DNA of 64,000 nt, taken from contig CP047918.1 of NCBI GenBank assembly GCA_010202265.1, forward strand, positions 620,001 through 684,000, read 5' to 3'. The notes beneath the pieces were generated by a model, which ran no database searches, was not told where the DNA came from, and was given only the letters and a program-made list of their open reading frames with translations. This document shows, piece by piece, positions 8,037 to 15,409 of this stretch. This DNA comes from Candidatus Saccharibacteria bacterium oral taxon 955. Its GTDB lineage: Bacteria > Patescibacteriota > Saccharimonadia > Saccharimonadales > Saccharimonadaceae. The position numbers were made by a program, and so were the translations under genes. Positions within the stretch are counted from its first letter, which is position 1. The number at the start of each line of letters is the position of its first letter.

Positions 8037-8435
8037 TTAGCTACATGGCGTTTCGGTGATTGATTCACCAGCCTTAGAGTCGAGATAGAGATTTGGAGCC
8101 TCTGGGACCGCGTAGTTCTGCGCCTTTAGACAATAGCTTTCACCGTCAAGACGCAACGCATAAGTTACACCAACATTAGCACTCGGTTTATAGGTGAGCC
8201 CCGATATCGTCCTAGGCGACACCGCAGATCCGCCTGGTGTTCCTGGAAACTTATTCTGAAACGCCTGATAGCTCTTTAGACTAGACACTACTGTCATAAT
8301 CTCTTGGCGCATTTCAGTTTTGGCGGTGCGTTTCCGCCAAGCACCAAACGCAAACACAGTCAGTAGCGCGAGAGATGCAATTATCACGATAACCACAATT
8401 ACTTCAACAATGGTAAATCCTTGACGCCTCTTCAT
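8037..8435 (-). CDS. Type IV pilin-like / pseudopilin protein
   Basis: The N-terminus MKRRQGFTIVEVIVVIVIIASL is a class III prepilin signal: a short basic leader, the prepilin peptidase site G|FTIVE with Glu at +5, and then the hydrophobic assembly helix. The ~90-residue remainder is a small globular domain, with two cysteines (YCLKAQ and ETPCS) that may form a disulphide. The start at 8435 is chosen over 8453 because it gives a standard leader length. Such pilins build type IV pili or a pseudopilus. It sits between uvrC and pepP, away from other pilus genes. Confidence 0.88.
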   Translation of the reverse strand: MKRRQGFTIVEVIVVIVIIASLALLTVFAFGAWRKRTAKTEMRQEIMTVVSSLKSYQAFQNKFPGTPGGSAVSPRTISGLTYKPSANVGVTYALRLDGESYCLKAQNYAVPEAPNLYLDSKAGESITETPCS

Positions 8436-8459
8436 AATGCAACTATACCACAAGCATTA

Positions 8460-10010
8460 TCACTCAGCCAGATGCGCACGAATACGTCCTGCTATTTTCG
8501 GACTAACGACCGATCGGAGCTCCTCTTCGCTCGCCTGCGTCACTCCGCGCACACTACCAAATGCTTTGAGTAGCTTCTTTTTGGTAACCGCACCGACGCC
8601 AGGAATTTCATCAAGCTGGCTCCTCGCTCCCCTGCTCCTTTGAAGTGCCGTGTGGTAGCTCACCGCAAACCTATGAGACTCATCACGTATTCGCTGAAAA
8701 AGCTTCGTAAGTTCATCATATGGACCAATCGCATCGCCACCGCGTAAATTACGTGAATGCGCACCCGCGTTCAATCGCCCTACGTGGAGGTTAATATGAT
8801 AATAGCCACCCGAATCAACAACCGACACGCCATCAATCGGATCGGCAATTAACTTTTGGATGAACGAATCTATCACATTTGATCCAGCCTTTGATATCAG
8901 CAATTCTTCGTCACGCTTAGCAATACTCACAATCGGTACATTTATACCAAGCATATCTCTAGCCGTAATAGCGGCGTTGAGCTGGCCTTTTCCGCCATCA
9001 ATCAAGACTAAGTCTGGTAAACCCCAAGATTTGACATTTTTTTGGCTAAATCTTCTAGTTATAGTTTCATGGATATTTGCCGTGTCGTCATTACGCTGGT
9101 GATGCATTTTGAATTTACGATAATTCGACCGATCACTCGCTCCATTTGAAAACACGACCATGCTGGCCACTACATCAGTACCGCTAATGTGCGAGATATC
9201 ATAACCCTCAATTCGAACTGGGTTTCGCGGAAGCGAGAGAAGCTCCGCTAGCTGGGATAACGATTTGTCTTTGGAAATATCGATAAACTCTTTGTCGCCA
9301 AACATAATCCGACGCTGCAGTTCTTTTAGGGAGGTTAGTTTATTGCGAAGCTCCGCCGCAACTTCAAACTCCTGCTTGCGTGCCGCCCGCCTCATGTCTC
9401 TCTCAATCTCCCGTACAATTGTCACGCGCCCACCCTCGATATATTTAATAAGCTTTTTGAGGGACGCTTTATACTCAGCGCTCGTCATATCTAGGCTAGG
9501 AGCTAGGCCAATCTGCGACTCGAGATCAGAGCGCTCACGACGTGGCTCTTTGATATAGTATGGAAACACTTTGCGAAGATATCTTAACGCCTTTTTAACA
9601 GCGTAACCATTGTAGAACGGACCGATGTACGTCGCCATATCGTCCGCTGGGTTACGCGTAAACGTTACCGTAGGCCACTCACTTTTCATGTCAATCCGCA
9701 CGAACATCTGTGACTTATCATCGCGAAGCAACACATTGTAGCGTGGCATGTAGCGCTTGACCATCTCACTCTCGAGAAACAATGCATCAATTTCGCTCTC
9801 TGTTTCAACCCAATCTGTATCGTCAATTTCATTGACTAACACCAAGGTCTTTATATCAAAGTCTTTTTTGCTCTGAAAATATTGACGCACACGGTTTTTG
9901 AGCACAGCCGCCTTACCAACATAAATAATCTCGCCTGTTTTTGACTTATGAAAATACACACCTGGCGAACCGGGCAAGGATTTGAGTTTTTGCTCAAGCA
10001 TTTTGTTCAC
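8460..10010 (-). CDS. uvrC: UvrABC excinuclease subunit C
   Basis: This subunit makes the dual incisions in nucleotide excision repair. Domains in order: the GIY-YIG nuclease (~12-90, GVYFHKSKTGEIIYVGKA), a UVR motif (~200-235, ARKQEFEVAAELRNKLTSLK), the RNase H-like 3' nuclease domain (IEGYDISHISGTDVV and LVLIDGGKGQLNAA) and C-terminal helix-hairpin-helix DNA binding (LDEIPGVGAVTKKKLLKAFG). At 516 residues it is about 90 shorter than E. coli UvrC, mostly in the middle. The frame can start at a GTG (10010) or an ATG (10001); neither has a clear ribosome site. uvrA and uvrD are elsewhere in the window. Confidence 0.95.
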   Translation of the reverse strand: MNKMLEQKLKSLPGSPGVYFHKSKTGEIIYVGKAAVLKNRVRQYFQSKKDFDIKTLVLVNEIDDTDWVETESEIDALFLESEMVKRYMPRYNVLLRDDKSQMFVRIDMKSEWPTVTFTRNPADDMATYIGPFYNGYAVKKALRYLRKVFPYYIKEPRRERSDLESQIGLAPSLDMTSAEYKASLKKLIKYIEGGRVTIVREIERDMRRAARKQEFEVAAELRNKLTSLKELQRRIMFGDKEFIDISKDKSLSQLAELLSLPRNPVRIEGYDISHISGTDVVASMVVFSNGASDRSNYRKFKMHHQRNDDTANIHETITRRFSQKNVKSWGLPDLVLIDGGKGQLNAAITARDMLGINVPIVSIAKRDEELLISKAGSNVIDSFIQKLIADPIDGVSVVDSGGYYHINLHVGRLNAGAHSRNLRGGDAIGPYDELTKLFQRIRDESHRFAVSYHTALQRSRGARSQLDEIPGVGAVTKKKLLKAFGSVRGVTQASEEELRSVVSPKIAGRIRAHLAE

Positions 10011-10037
10011 TATTTCATTATACGACGAGAATACTGG

Positions 10038-10373
10038 CTAGTTGACATATGACTTGAGTATATCCTCCAAGTGAGGAGCCGCCACCATACCAACGATCGT
10101 ATCGACAACCTTCCCAGCCCTAAAAATATTCATGTTAGGAATACCCTGTACACGATACTCTTCCGCCAACGCCTTGGTATCTGGACTAGCTTCGATGTCA
10201 ACCTTTACGACATCGACCTGGGTGTCCATTTTTTCGGCGATTTGCGCGAGGACAGGTGCGATCGCGCGACACGGTGGGCACCACTGCGCCCAAAAATCAA
10301 CCAGCACGACCTTGTCGTTGTTTAGTACTTTCTCCTTGAACTCTGCTTTTGTTGTAATGTTATATAATGCCAT
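10038..10373 (-). CDS. trxA: Thioredoxin with WCPPC active site
   Basis: This is a cytoplasmic dithiol reductase of 111 residues, the normal length. The active site is DFWAQWCPPCRAIAPVL, with the usual WCGPC changed to WCPPC. The cis-proline loop GIPNMNIFRAGK and the conserved core Asp are retained. The start at 10373 follows GGAGGATAAAA, a strong ribosome site; the longer frame from 10400 is unlikely. The start overlaps the 3' end of the Fur-family gene by 14 nt, so the two are translated from one message and thioredoxin is probably under that regulator's control. Confidence 0.93.
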   Translation of the reverse strand: MALYNITTKAEFKEKVLNNDKVVLVDFWAQWCPPCRAIAPVLAQIAEKMDTQVDVVKVDIEASPDTKALAEEYRVQGIPNMNIFRAGKVVDTIVGMVAAPHLEDILKSYVN

Positions 10374-10776
10374 TTTTATCCTCCTTTTTATTAAGATCAT
10401 CTAGGCATGATTGGCAATTTCCTTGAATTGTTAGCTGCCCCGTGATACGACAACCACCTAGCGCTTGCTCTATATCGTGACATACAGCAGGTGACACAAT
10501 TATATCTCGGATTCCTCCACAACATCGACACTCGAAATGGTCATGCGGATTCAGGTTGCTGTCATACCTTAAGCAGCCCGCGCATGTCATTGGCGCTTTC
10601 GCCAACATGCCGTCGTCAAACAAGCGTTGCGTCACACGATGCACAGTCGTGTCGCTTACCGCTGGAAAATACTTTCTTAATATTCTGGCAATCTCCTGAT
10701 TTGTAGCGTGACCTTGAGCGCGTAAAATACGCATGACCTCATCGGCATATAAACTTTTGCGTCTATTGACTGGCAT
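10360..10776 (-). CDS. Fur-family transcriptional regulator (Fur/Zur/PerR type)
   Basis: This is a metal- or peroxide-responsive DNA-binding repressor. The N-terminal winged helix is TNQEIARILRKYFPAVSDTTVHRVTQRL. The dimerisation half has the metal stretch NPHDHFECRCCGG with the first CxxC, and the second CxxC (CQSC) is near the C-terminus; both belong to the structural zinc site. It lacks the full HHH triad of iron Fur (HDH instead), and which ligand it senses is open. The start at 10776 is 6 nt after TACAAT, so the mRNA is leaderless. A perfect palindrome overlaps its own -10, pointing to autoregulation. trxA overlaps its end. Confidence 0.88.
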   Translation of the reverse strand: MPVNRRKSLYADEVMRILRAQGHATNQEIARILRKYFPAVSDTTVHRVTQRLFDDGMLAKAPMTCAGCLRYDSNLNPHDHFECRCCGGIRDIIVSPAVCHDIEQALGGCRITGQLTIQGNCQSCLDDLNKKEDKNGII

Positions 10777-10782
10777 ACTCTT

Positions 10783-10823
10783 ATTGTAAACCATTTACAT
10801 TAAATAATCAACTAGTGTATAAT
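10783..10823. promoter_or_regulatory. Divergent promoters with a shared palindromic operator (fur-like gene / rhodanese)
   Basis: On the minus strand TTGATT (10811-10806), 17 bp and TACAAT (10788-10783) drive the Fur-family gene. On the plus strand TTTACA (10794-10799), 18 bp and TATAAT (10818-10823) drive the rhodanese gene. The perfect inverted repeat TGTAAA-CCA-TTTACA (10785-10799) covers the minus -10 and the plus -35 together. A protein bound there would shut off both promoters. By position the natural candidate is the Fur-family protein. Confidence 0.7.
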
Positions 10824-10849
10824 ATCCCCATAGTTATTCGGAGGAAATT

Positions 10850-11224
10850 ATGAAACGACTAATCATTGCTATCGGTATACTTATCGCACTCGGTGCTGGA
10901 ATATATCTAATCGCTGACAAAAACAAAACTGACGCTTCTCAGCCCCAAAAATTGCCAGCTGAAACCAAGATTTATGACGTCCGCACCAAAGAGGAATATT
11001 CAGCAGGACACATTGCAGGTGCGACACTGCTTCCGTCTAACGAAATCGCATCTGGCAAGCACCCTGACGTCGCAAAAGATACGCCGATAGCCGTATATTG
11101 CCGAAGCGGTAATCGCAGCGCGGCCGCAACTGACAGCCTCAAAAAAGCTGGTTTTACAAATGTGACTGACCTCGGCGGATTATCTGATGTAAAAGACCGA
11201 GGGTACAAGTTAGTCACGGATTAA
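10850..11224 (+). CDS. Membrane-anchored rhodanese-domain protein
   Basis: The predicted role is sulfur transfer or sulfane handling at the outer face of the membrane. Residues 1-23 are a signal anchor (MKRLIIAIGILIALGAGIYLI) with no lipobox. The single rhodanese domain follows: YDVRTKEEYSAGHIAGA and the catalytic loop VYCRSGNRSAAA with the active Cys. Length is typical for PspE-like single-domain proteins. The start follows GGAGGAAATT. It diverges from the Fur-family and thioredoxin genes across a shared operator, which suggests a small thiol/redox stress module. Confidence 0.9.
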   Translation: MKRLIIAIGILIALGAGIYLIADKNKTDASQPQKLPAETKIYDVRTKEEYSAGHIAGATLLPSNEIASGKHPDVAKDTPIAVYCRSGNRSAAATDSLKKAGFTNVTDLGGLSDVKDRGYKLVTD

Positions 11225-11230
11225 AGACAG

Positions 11231-11818
11231 CTAGGACTCGCTCGGTCTACCACGCTTATAGCTAATCTCTGCGCTAGCTGGCATCTCAAGCGAAAAGCTA
11301 CTCGCAGGTACGCGATTCATTTGATCGACATGCGAGACAATATGCTTATAAATACGGTAACAATCACGAAGCACATCACCAAGTTCAGCAGACGCTTCAA
11401 GCTCTTTTAGACTAAGCCAACGGATATCCTGCGACTCACCATCGGCCGCCAAGTTATTTGGCTCAGTCTTGGCGACGAATGCATAACAAGAATCAGAATG
11501 ATAGTGACCATCACCAACACTGTGCGTATTTGAAAGATACGGCGTCGGGTGAAACACACTTCCAATGCCATCCGGCAAACTGTCATAGGGCTGGAGAATC
11601 TCTAGCTCCTCTAGAGCATATCCACTCTCTTCTGTTAGCTCGTGCGCGATTGACTGCCAAGGATTTTCGTCTAATTCGATATGGCCACCAACCTGCATCA
11701 GCTTATCAATCTTGCGATGAAAGTGTACAAGACATTTATATTCACCTGATTCATAACGAATTATATACGCGCTCACCGTCATGTCGCGCTGTCCAGGGCT
11801 GGTGTGGATATGTGGCAT
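11231..11818 (-). CDS. NUDIX hydrolase
   Basis: This enzyme hydrolyses a nucleoside diphosphate linked to another group, using magnesium. The NUDIX box is GGHIELDENPWQSIAHELTEE followed by SGY. It fits Gx5Ex7REUxEExGU except that the Arg is replaced by His (AHELTEE). The metal-binding glutamates are kept. The ~50-residue C-terminal extension ending KRGRPSES is unassigned. It converges with the rhodanese gene 6 nt away. No substrate can be inferred. It is a core-type gene, unlike the NUDIX genes of the accessory region. Confidence 0.88.
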   Translation of the reverse strand: MPHIHTSPGQRDMTVSAYIIRYESGEYKCLVHFHRKIDKLMQVGGHIELDENPWQSIAHELTEESGYALEELEILQPYDSLPDGIGSVFHPTPYLSNTHSVGDGHYHSDSCYAFVAKTEPNNLAADGESQDIRWLSLKELEASAELGDVLRDCYRIYKHIVSHVDQMNRVPASSFSLEMPASAEISYKRGRPSES

Positions 11819-11873
11819 AAGCTTAGTATATCAGCAACCCCAGCGCCGCCGGGCACTTTAAATCTCAAAACAG

Positions 11874-11929
11874 TTTACAGATACCCGGGCTGTACCATAT
11901 ACTAGAGAAACGTATGAACCAAATGGTTC
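11874..11929 (+). promoter_or_regulatory. Promoter of the ABC exporter with a downstream palindrome
   Basis: TTTACA (11874-11879), 18 bp and TATACT (11898-11903) form a plus-strand promoter. The inverted repeat GAACCA-AA-TGGTTC (11916-11929) begins a few bases after the predicted transcript start and is placed like an operator. About 150 nt of leader follows before the ATG at 12062. I see no second clear structure in that leader. Confidence 0.55.
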
Positions 11930-12061
11930 CTCTATTTGTGGCCTATGCAGCCAACAGGCGCGATGAGTAAATAATAAATTCTTAAAAAAGATTTAGGAGA
12001 TTTAGTTGATAATAAACACGTCTATACTAGCCAGCCTCAAGAAGTTTCGGAGTAATTTAAT

Positions 12062-13810
12062 ATGAGCATCGGTCGCCTAACCCTCTCTCAATATTGGCAA
12101 CACGTCAAAAAGTACAAGAAGTCGTTTTGGCTGATGTTCTTGTTGGTGCCAACTTCTAACATCCTCATAACATCCACTCTCCCGTTCTTTTTTAGCCAAA
12201 CGATCGGCGCACTAACTGACCGCAACTTTGGCGACGCAAACCAGTTTTTTATATTTGCGGTTGTTACAGGTCTATTCGGCGTTATCGCGAATTTGATCGG
12301 TTTTCAATCGCTAGTCTTTCACGAAGCTCGAGTGGTTGGCGCGCTCCGTCGCGAGACCTTCCGACAGTTACTGGCAAAAGATATGCGCTTTTTTGCCAAC
12401 GAAAAAATCGGTGGGCTCACTAGTAAGTATATAGACTATATTCGCAGCGAAACAACCATTCAGGACATAATGGTAATTAGAACACTTGGTTTTGTCGGTT
12501 CACTCGTCATCGGCACCTGGGTGGTTGCTACGCGATCGACACTTCTCGCAATTATAATCGTTGGGCTAGTTGTTGTTCTGCTCGCCCAAGTCAAACTCAG
12601 CCTTTGGATTCGTCGAAACTGGCGACGTGAACGTAGAGAGATCCGTAGTGAAATCCACGGACACGTCGCGGACTCGCTCACCAATCAGCTCGTCGTCAAA
12701 ACTTTTACTGGCGAAAAACGCGAATACAAACACCTCGAACGGATGGCTTATCGTTTCCAGAAACTATTTATGAAAGATGTTGGATTTGTGATTGGTGAGG
12801 GCTCGGTTCGAGTACTATTAGCGGTGAGTGTACAGATCATCACACTTGGCGTAGGCATCAACCAACTTACAGTTGGTAACGTTGATATCGCCACGATTGT
12901 GTTTATTATGAGCTTCCTACAGCTAATTGGCTCAAATCTATTTACGCTCGCCGAACTCCTAAACGGCCTACAAGAAGCTTTACTCGAGGCCCAACCAATG
13001 ACCGAAATGCTCGCTAAGAAAAATCTTGTCGTAGACAAACCAACCGCCTCTCACATTACAAATATTAAACCGGAGATTACACTTTCACACGTTGATTATA
13101 GGTACGAAGACAGCAAAGAGCTCGTACTTCACGATATCAATCTGATTATTCCAGCCGGCCAAAAGGTAGGACTGGTTGGCCACAGTGGAGCCGGCAAAAC
13201 AACAATTTCACACTTGCTTTTACGATTTGCCGATGTGTCGTCGGGCTCAATCACGATAGACAAGCACGACCTAAGAGACTTTACCCAAGAAAGCCTCCGG
13301 CAGACGATCGGCTTTGTCCCACAAGAACCTTTATTGTTTCATCGATCACTACGCGAAAACATAGCTTATGGACGACCAAACGCAACTGAGGAAGAGATTA
13401 TTAAAGCAGCAAAACAGGCAAACGCCTGGGAGTTTATCAATGATTTACCAGACGGCCTAGACACATTGGTCGGTGAACGTGGCATCAAGCTCAGTGGCGG
13501 TCAACGACAGCGTATCGCTATTGCACGCGCTATCTTAAAGGATGCACCAATCCTACTACTCGACGAGGCTACCAGTGCGCTAGACAGCGAAAGCGAAAAG
13601 CTAATTCAAGATTCCCTGACCGACCTAATGAAGGGCCGAACTAGCGTGGTAATTGCCCATCGACTGTCAACTATTGCCAAGCTCGACCGTATCATAGTTC
13701 TCGATCATGGTCGCATCATCGAGGACGGCACTCATAGAGAACTACTGGCGAAAAAAGGCGTCTACGCCAGACTATGGAAACGCCAAAGCGGTGGATTTAT
13801 CGAAGAATAG
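12062..13810 (+). CDS. ABC exporter, fused permease and ATPase (MsbA/LmrA-like half transporter)
   Basis: This is a homodimeric exporter in the inner membrane. The transmembrane part (residues ~20-310) has about six helices and the coupling region QLVVKTFTGEKREYKHL. The ATPase (~340-575) has Walker A GHSGAGKTT, the Q-loop FVPQEPLLFHRSL, the signature LSGGQRQRIAIARA, Walker B ILLLDEATSALD and the switch His in VIAHRLST. 582 residues is the family norm. The substrate is unknown and could be lipid, drug or peptide. The ribosome site is CGGAG before TAATTTAATATG. It has its own promoter and a strong terminator. Confidence 0.93.
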   Translation: MSIGRLTLSQYWQHVKKYKKSFWLMFLLVPTSNILITSTLPFFFSQTIGALTDRNFGDANQFFIFAVVTGLFGVIANLIGFQSLVFHEARVVGALRRETFRQLLAKDMRFFANEKIGGLTSKYIDYIRSETTIQDIMVIRTLGFVGSLVIGTWVVATRSTLLAIIIVGLVVVLLAQVKLSLWIRRNWRRERREIRSEIHGHVADSLTNQLVVKTFTGEKREYKHLERMAYRFQKLFMKDVGFVIGEGSVRVLLAVSVQIITLGVGINQLTVGNVDIATIVFIMSFLQLIGSNLFTLAELLNGLQEALLEAQPMTEMLAKKNLVVDKPTASHITNIKPEITLSHVDYRYEDSKELVLHDINLIIPAGQKVGLVGHSGAGKTTISHLLLRFADVSSGSITIDKHDLRDFTQESLRQTIGFVPQEPLLFHRSLRENIAYGRPNATEEEIIKAAKQANAWEFINDLPDGLDTLVGERGIKLSGGQRQRIAIARAILKDAPILLLDEATSALDSESEKLIQDSLTDLMKGRTSVVIAHRLSTIAKLDRIIVLDHGRIIEDGTHRELLAKKGVYARLWKRQSGGFIEE

Positions 13811-13834
13811 CCCCTTTTGGCCATAGCTCAAGAA

Positions 13835-13866
13835 AATACTCCAGCAATTTTGCTGGAGTATTTTTT
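13835..13866. terminator. Bidirectional terminator between ABC exporter and rplY
   Basis: AATACTCCAGCA (13835-13846), the loop ATTT and TGCTGGAGTATT (13851-13862) form a 12-bp stem. It has A-rich sequence on the left and T-rich on the right, so it ends both convergent genes. Confidence 0.92.
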
Positions 13867-13880
13867 AAAAGTAGTCTAGT

Positions 13881-14600
13881 CTATGATTCTACCTTTGAGT
13901 CATCACCAGAATTACCAGCTTGATCACCCGACTCATCGGCAGTAGCTGTCGACTCGTCCTCAGCCTCGCCGGCAGCAGCATCGTTCGCCGCTTCAAGTGC
14001 CGCTGGCTCATAAGCGCTAGCAACCACTAAGTCCATAACCGTTACGTCGTCGTCATCGGTGCCTTCACGGCCGTCATCCTTGTCGACGATCTCAACACCT
14101 TCCGGCACGATAATATCACCTACAGTCACATGGTCACCTGCTTCACGCAAGTTTATAACCGACACCTCAAGTGCCTCAGGAAGTTCCATCGGCAGAGCCT
14201 TGACCTCAATTTTGTCAATCGCCTGCAAGACGACAAGCCCAGCTTTTTCTGCTTCGCTCTCCCCGGTACCGACAAGACGGATTGGTACGACGGCCGTTAC
14301 TGGTTCGTCCGCCTTTACGGCATGAAATGACACGTGACGAATAGCGCCACTCTTGACCTGATTGTATTCAACATCCTTGATCATTGCGATTCGGCGCTTT
14401 ACTCCCGTTAGATTGATCGGCGTATGTCGACCAGCCAACGCAACAACCCGACGCAATTCACCAGCTTCAGCCTGTACCGCCATTGGCTCCATACCATGAC
14501 CGTAGACAACCGCCGGAGTGATGCCAGCTTTTCGCAGATTCTTAACCTTTTTACCTCGCACCTTGCGCTCTTCAATCTTTAGACTAATCCTGTCTCCCAT
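13881..14600 (-). CDS. rplY: 50S ribosomal protein L25 (TL5/Ctc form)
   Basis: This protein binds 5S rRNA in the large subunit. The N-terminal L25 domain is evident: ISLKIEERKVRGKKVKNLRKAGITPAVVYG is spread over residues 4-34, then HTPINLTGVKRRIAMIKDVEYN. The second beta domain of the Ctc/TL5 form follows (VVPIRLVGTGESEAEKAG, ending DVTVMDLV). The last ~45 residues are an acidic Ala/Glu/Asp-rich tail. The start at 14600 follows GGAAGAGAG; the longer frame to 14681 is rejected. A TTTGCTATAAT promoter lies about 55 nt upstream, so this gene has a real leader. Confidence 0.92.
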   Translation of the reverse strand: MGDRISLKIEERKVRGKKVKNLRKAGITPAVVYGHGMEPMAVQAEAGELRRVVALAGRHTPINLTGVKRRIAMIKDVEYNQVKSGAIRHVSFHAVKADEPVTAVVPIRLVGTGESEAEKAGLVVLQAIDKIEVKALPMELPEALEVSVINLREAGDHVTVGDIIVPEGVEIVDKDDGREGTDDDDVTVMDLVVASAYEPAALEAANDAAAGEAEDESTATADESGDQAGNSGDDSKVES

Positions 14601-14655
14601 TTCTCTCTTCCTTTCGTTAGATACTCGTACGGAGTTTAGGGTAATAGTGCTTATT

Positions 14656-14666
14656 ATTATAGCAAA
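14656..14666 (-). promoter_or_regulatory. Extended -10 promoter of rplY
   Basis: TTTGCTATAAT on the minus strand (TATAAT 14661-14656). It shares the intergenic space with the divergent DedA promoter at 14691-14696. Confidence 0.6.
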
Positions 14667-14704
14667 CCTCATCCTACTCATGAGTTATGCTACAATTGAA
14701 CGTG

Positions 14705-15382
14705 ATGGAATCACTTCTTAACTTCATTACAGGGCTTGGTGTTCTCGCCGTAATACTAGTTGTTTATGCAGAATCAGGCTTATTGATTGGCTTCTTTTTG
14801 CCTGGTGACAGCCTACTTTTCACCGCAGGTTTTCTAGCTCAGCAAGGCATAGGCTCGTTTGGTGCAGTCAATATCCACTTGTTTGTAGTTTTGCTCTGGG
14901 TAGCAGCTGTCCTGGGAGACAGTACTGGATACGCGTTCGGGCATCGTGTTGGACGTAAGCTGTTTGAACGCGAGAACACCAAGTTTTTCAAAAAGAAATA
15001 TCTCATCGAAGCTGAAAAATTCTTTGATCGTCACGGGCCAATATCAATCGTCCTCGCTCGCTTTGTGCCGATTGTTCGTACTTTCACACCAATTATCGCC
15101 GGCACCAGCAAAATGCACTATAAAACATTCGTCTTGTTCAACATGATTGGCGGCTTGCTTTGGACAGCCAGCTTCACTTATCTCGGGTTCTTTGCAGGAA
15201 AAGTTCTCCACGAAGCAGGCATCAACATCGAGGTCGCAGCTATTATCATTGTCCTTGTATCAGTCGCTCCGATGATTATCCATACCCTCAAAAACCCAAC
15301 TACTCGTGGCAAGCTAATTCACGGTAGCATTCGTCAACTCAAAGTCATATTTGGCAAAATCAAACCAAACAAAAAGTCCTAG
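14705..15382 (+). CDS. DedA-family membrane protein
   Basis: This belongs to the DedA/SNARE-associated (VTT-domain) family, which includes undecaprenyl-phosphate and phospholipid flippases. Family marks are the re-entrant loop GLLIGFFLPGDSLLFTAGFLA, the acidic DSTGYAFGHRVGRKLF and the second loop ARFVPIVRTFTPIIAGTSKM. About five hydrophobic segments are visible in 225 residues. The ATG at 14705 is 8 nt after TACAAT and is preferred to the upstream ATG at 14687, which lies before that -10. Lipid-carrier recycling is plausible for a cell with its own wall, but the substrate is not proven. Confidence 0.9.
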   Translation: MESLLNFITGLGVLAVILVVYAESGLLIGFFLPGDSLLFTAGFLAQQGIGSFGAVNIHLFVVLLWVAAVLGDSTGYAFGHRVGRKLFERENTKFFKKKYLIEAEKFFDRHGPISIVLARFVPIVRTFTPIIAGTSKMHYKTFVLFNMIGGLLWTASFTYLGFFAGKVLHEAGINIEVAAIIIVLVSVAPMIIHTLKNPTTRGKLIHGSIRQLKVIFGKIKPNKKS

Positions 15383-15409
15383 CCACTACTACTAATTTAG
15401 AAATTTTAT

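Noticed and set aside
11945..11974. Nine-codon upstream frame in the ABC exporter leader
   Set aside because: ATG to TAA is open but lacks a ribosome site or any attenuator-like run of repeated codons.
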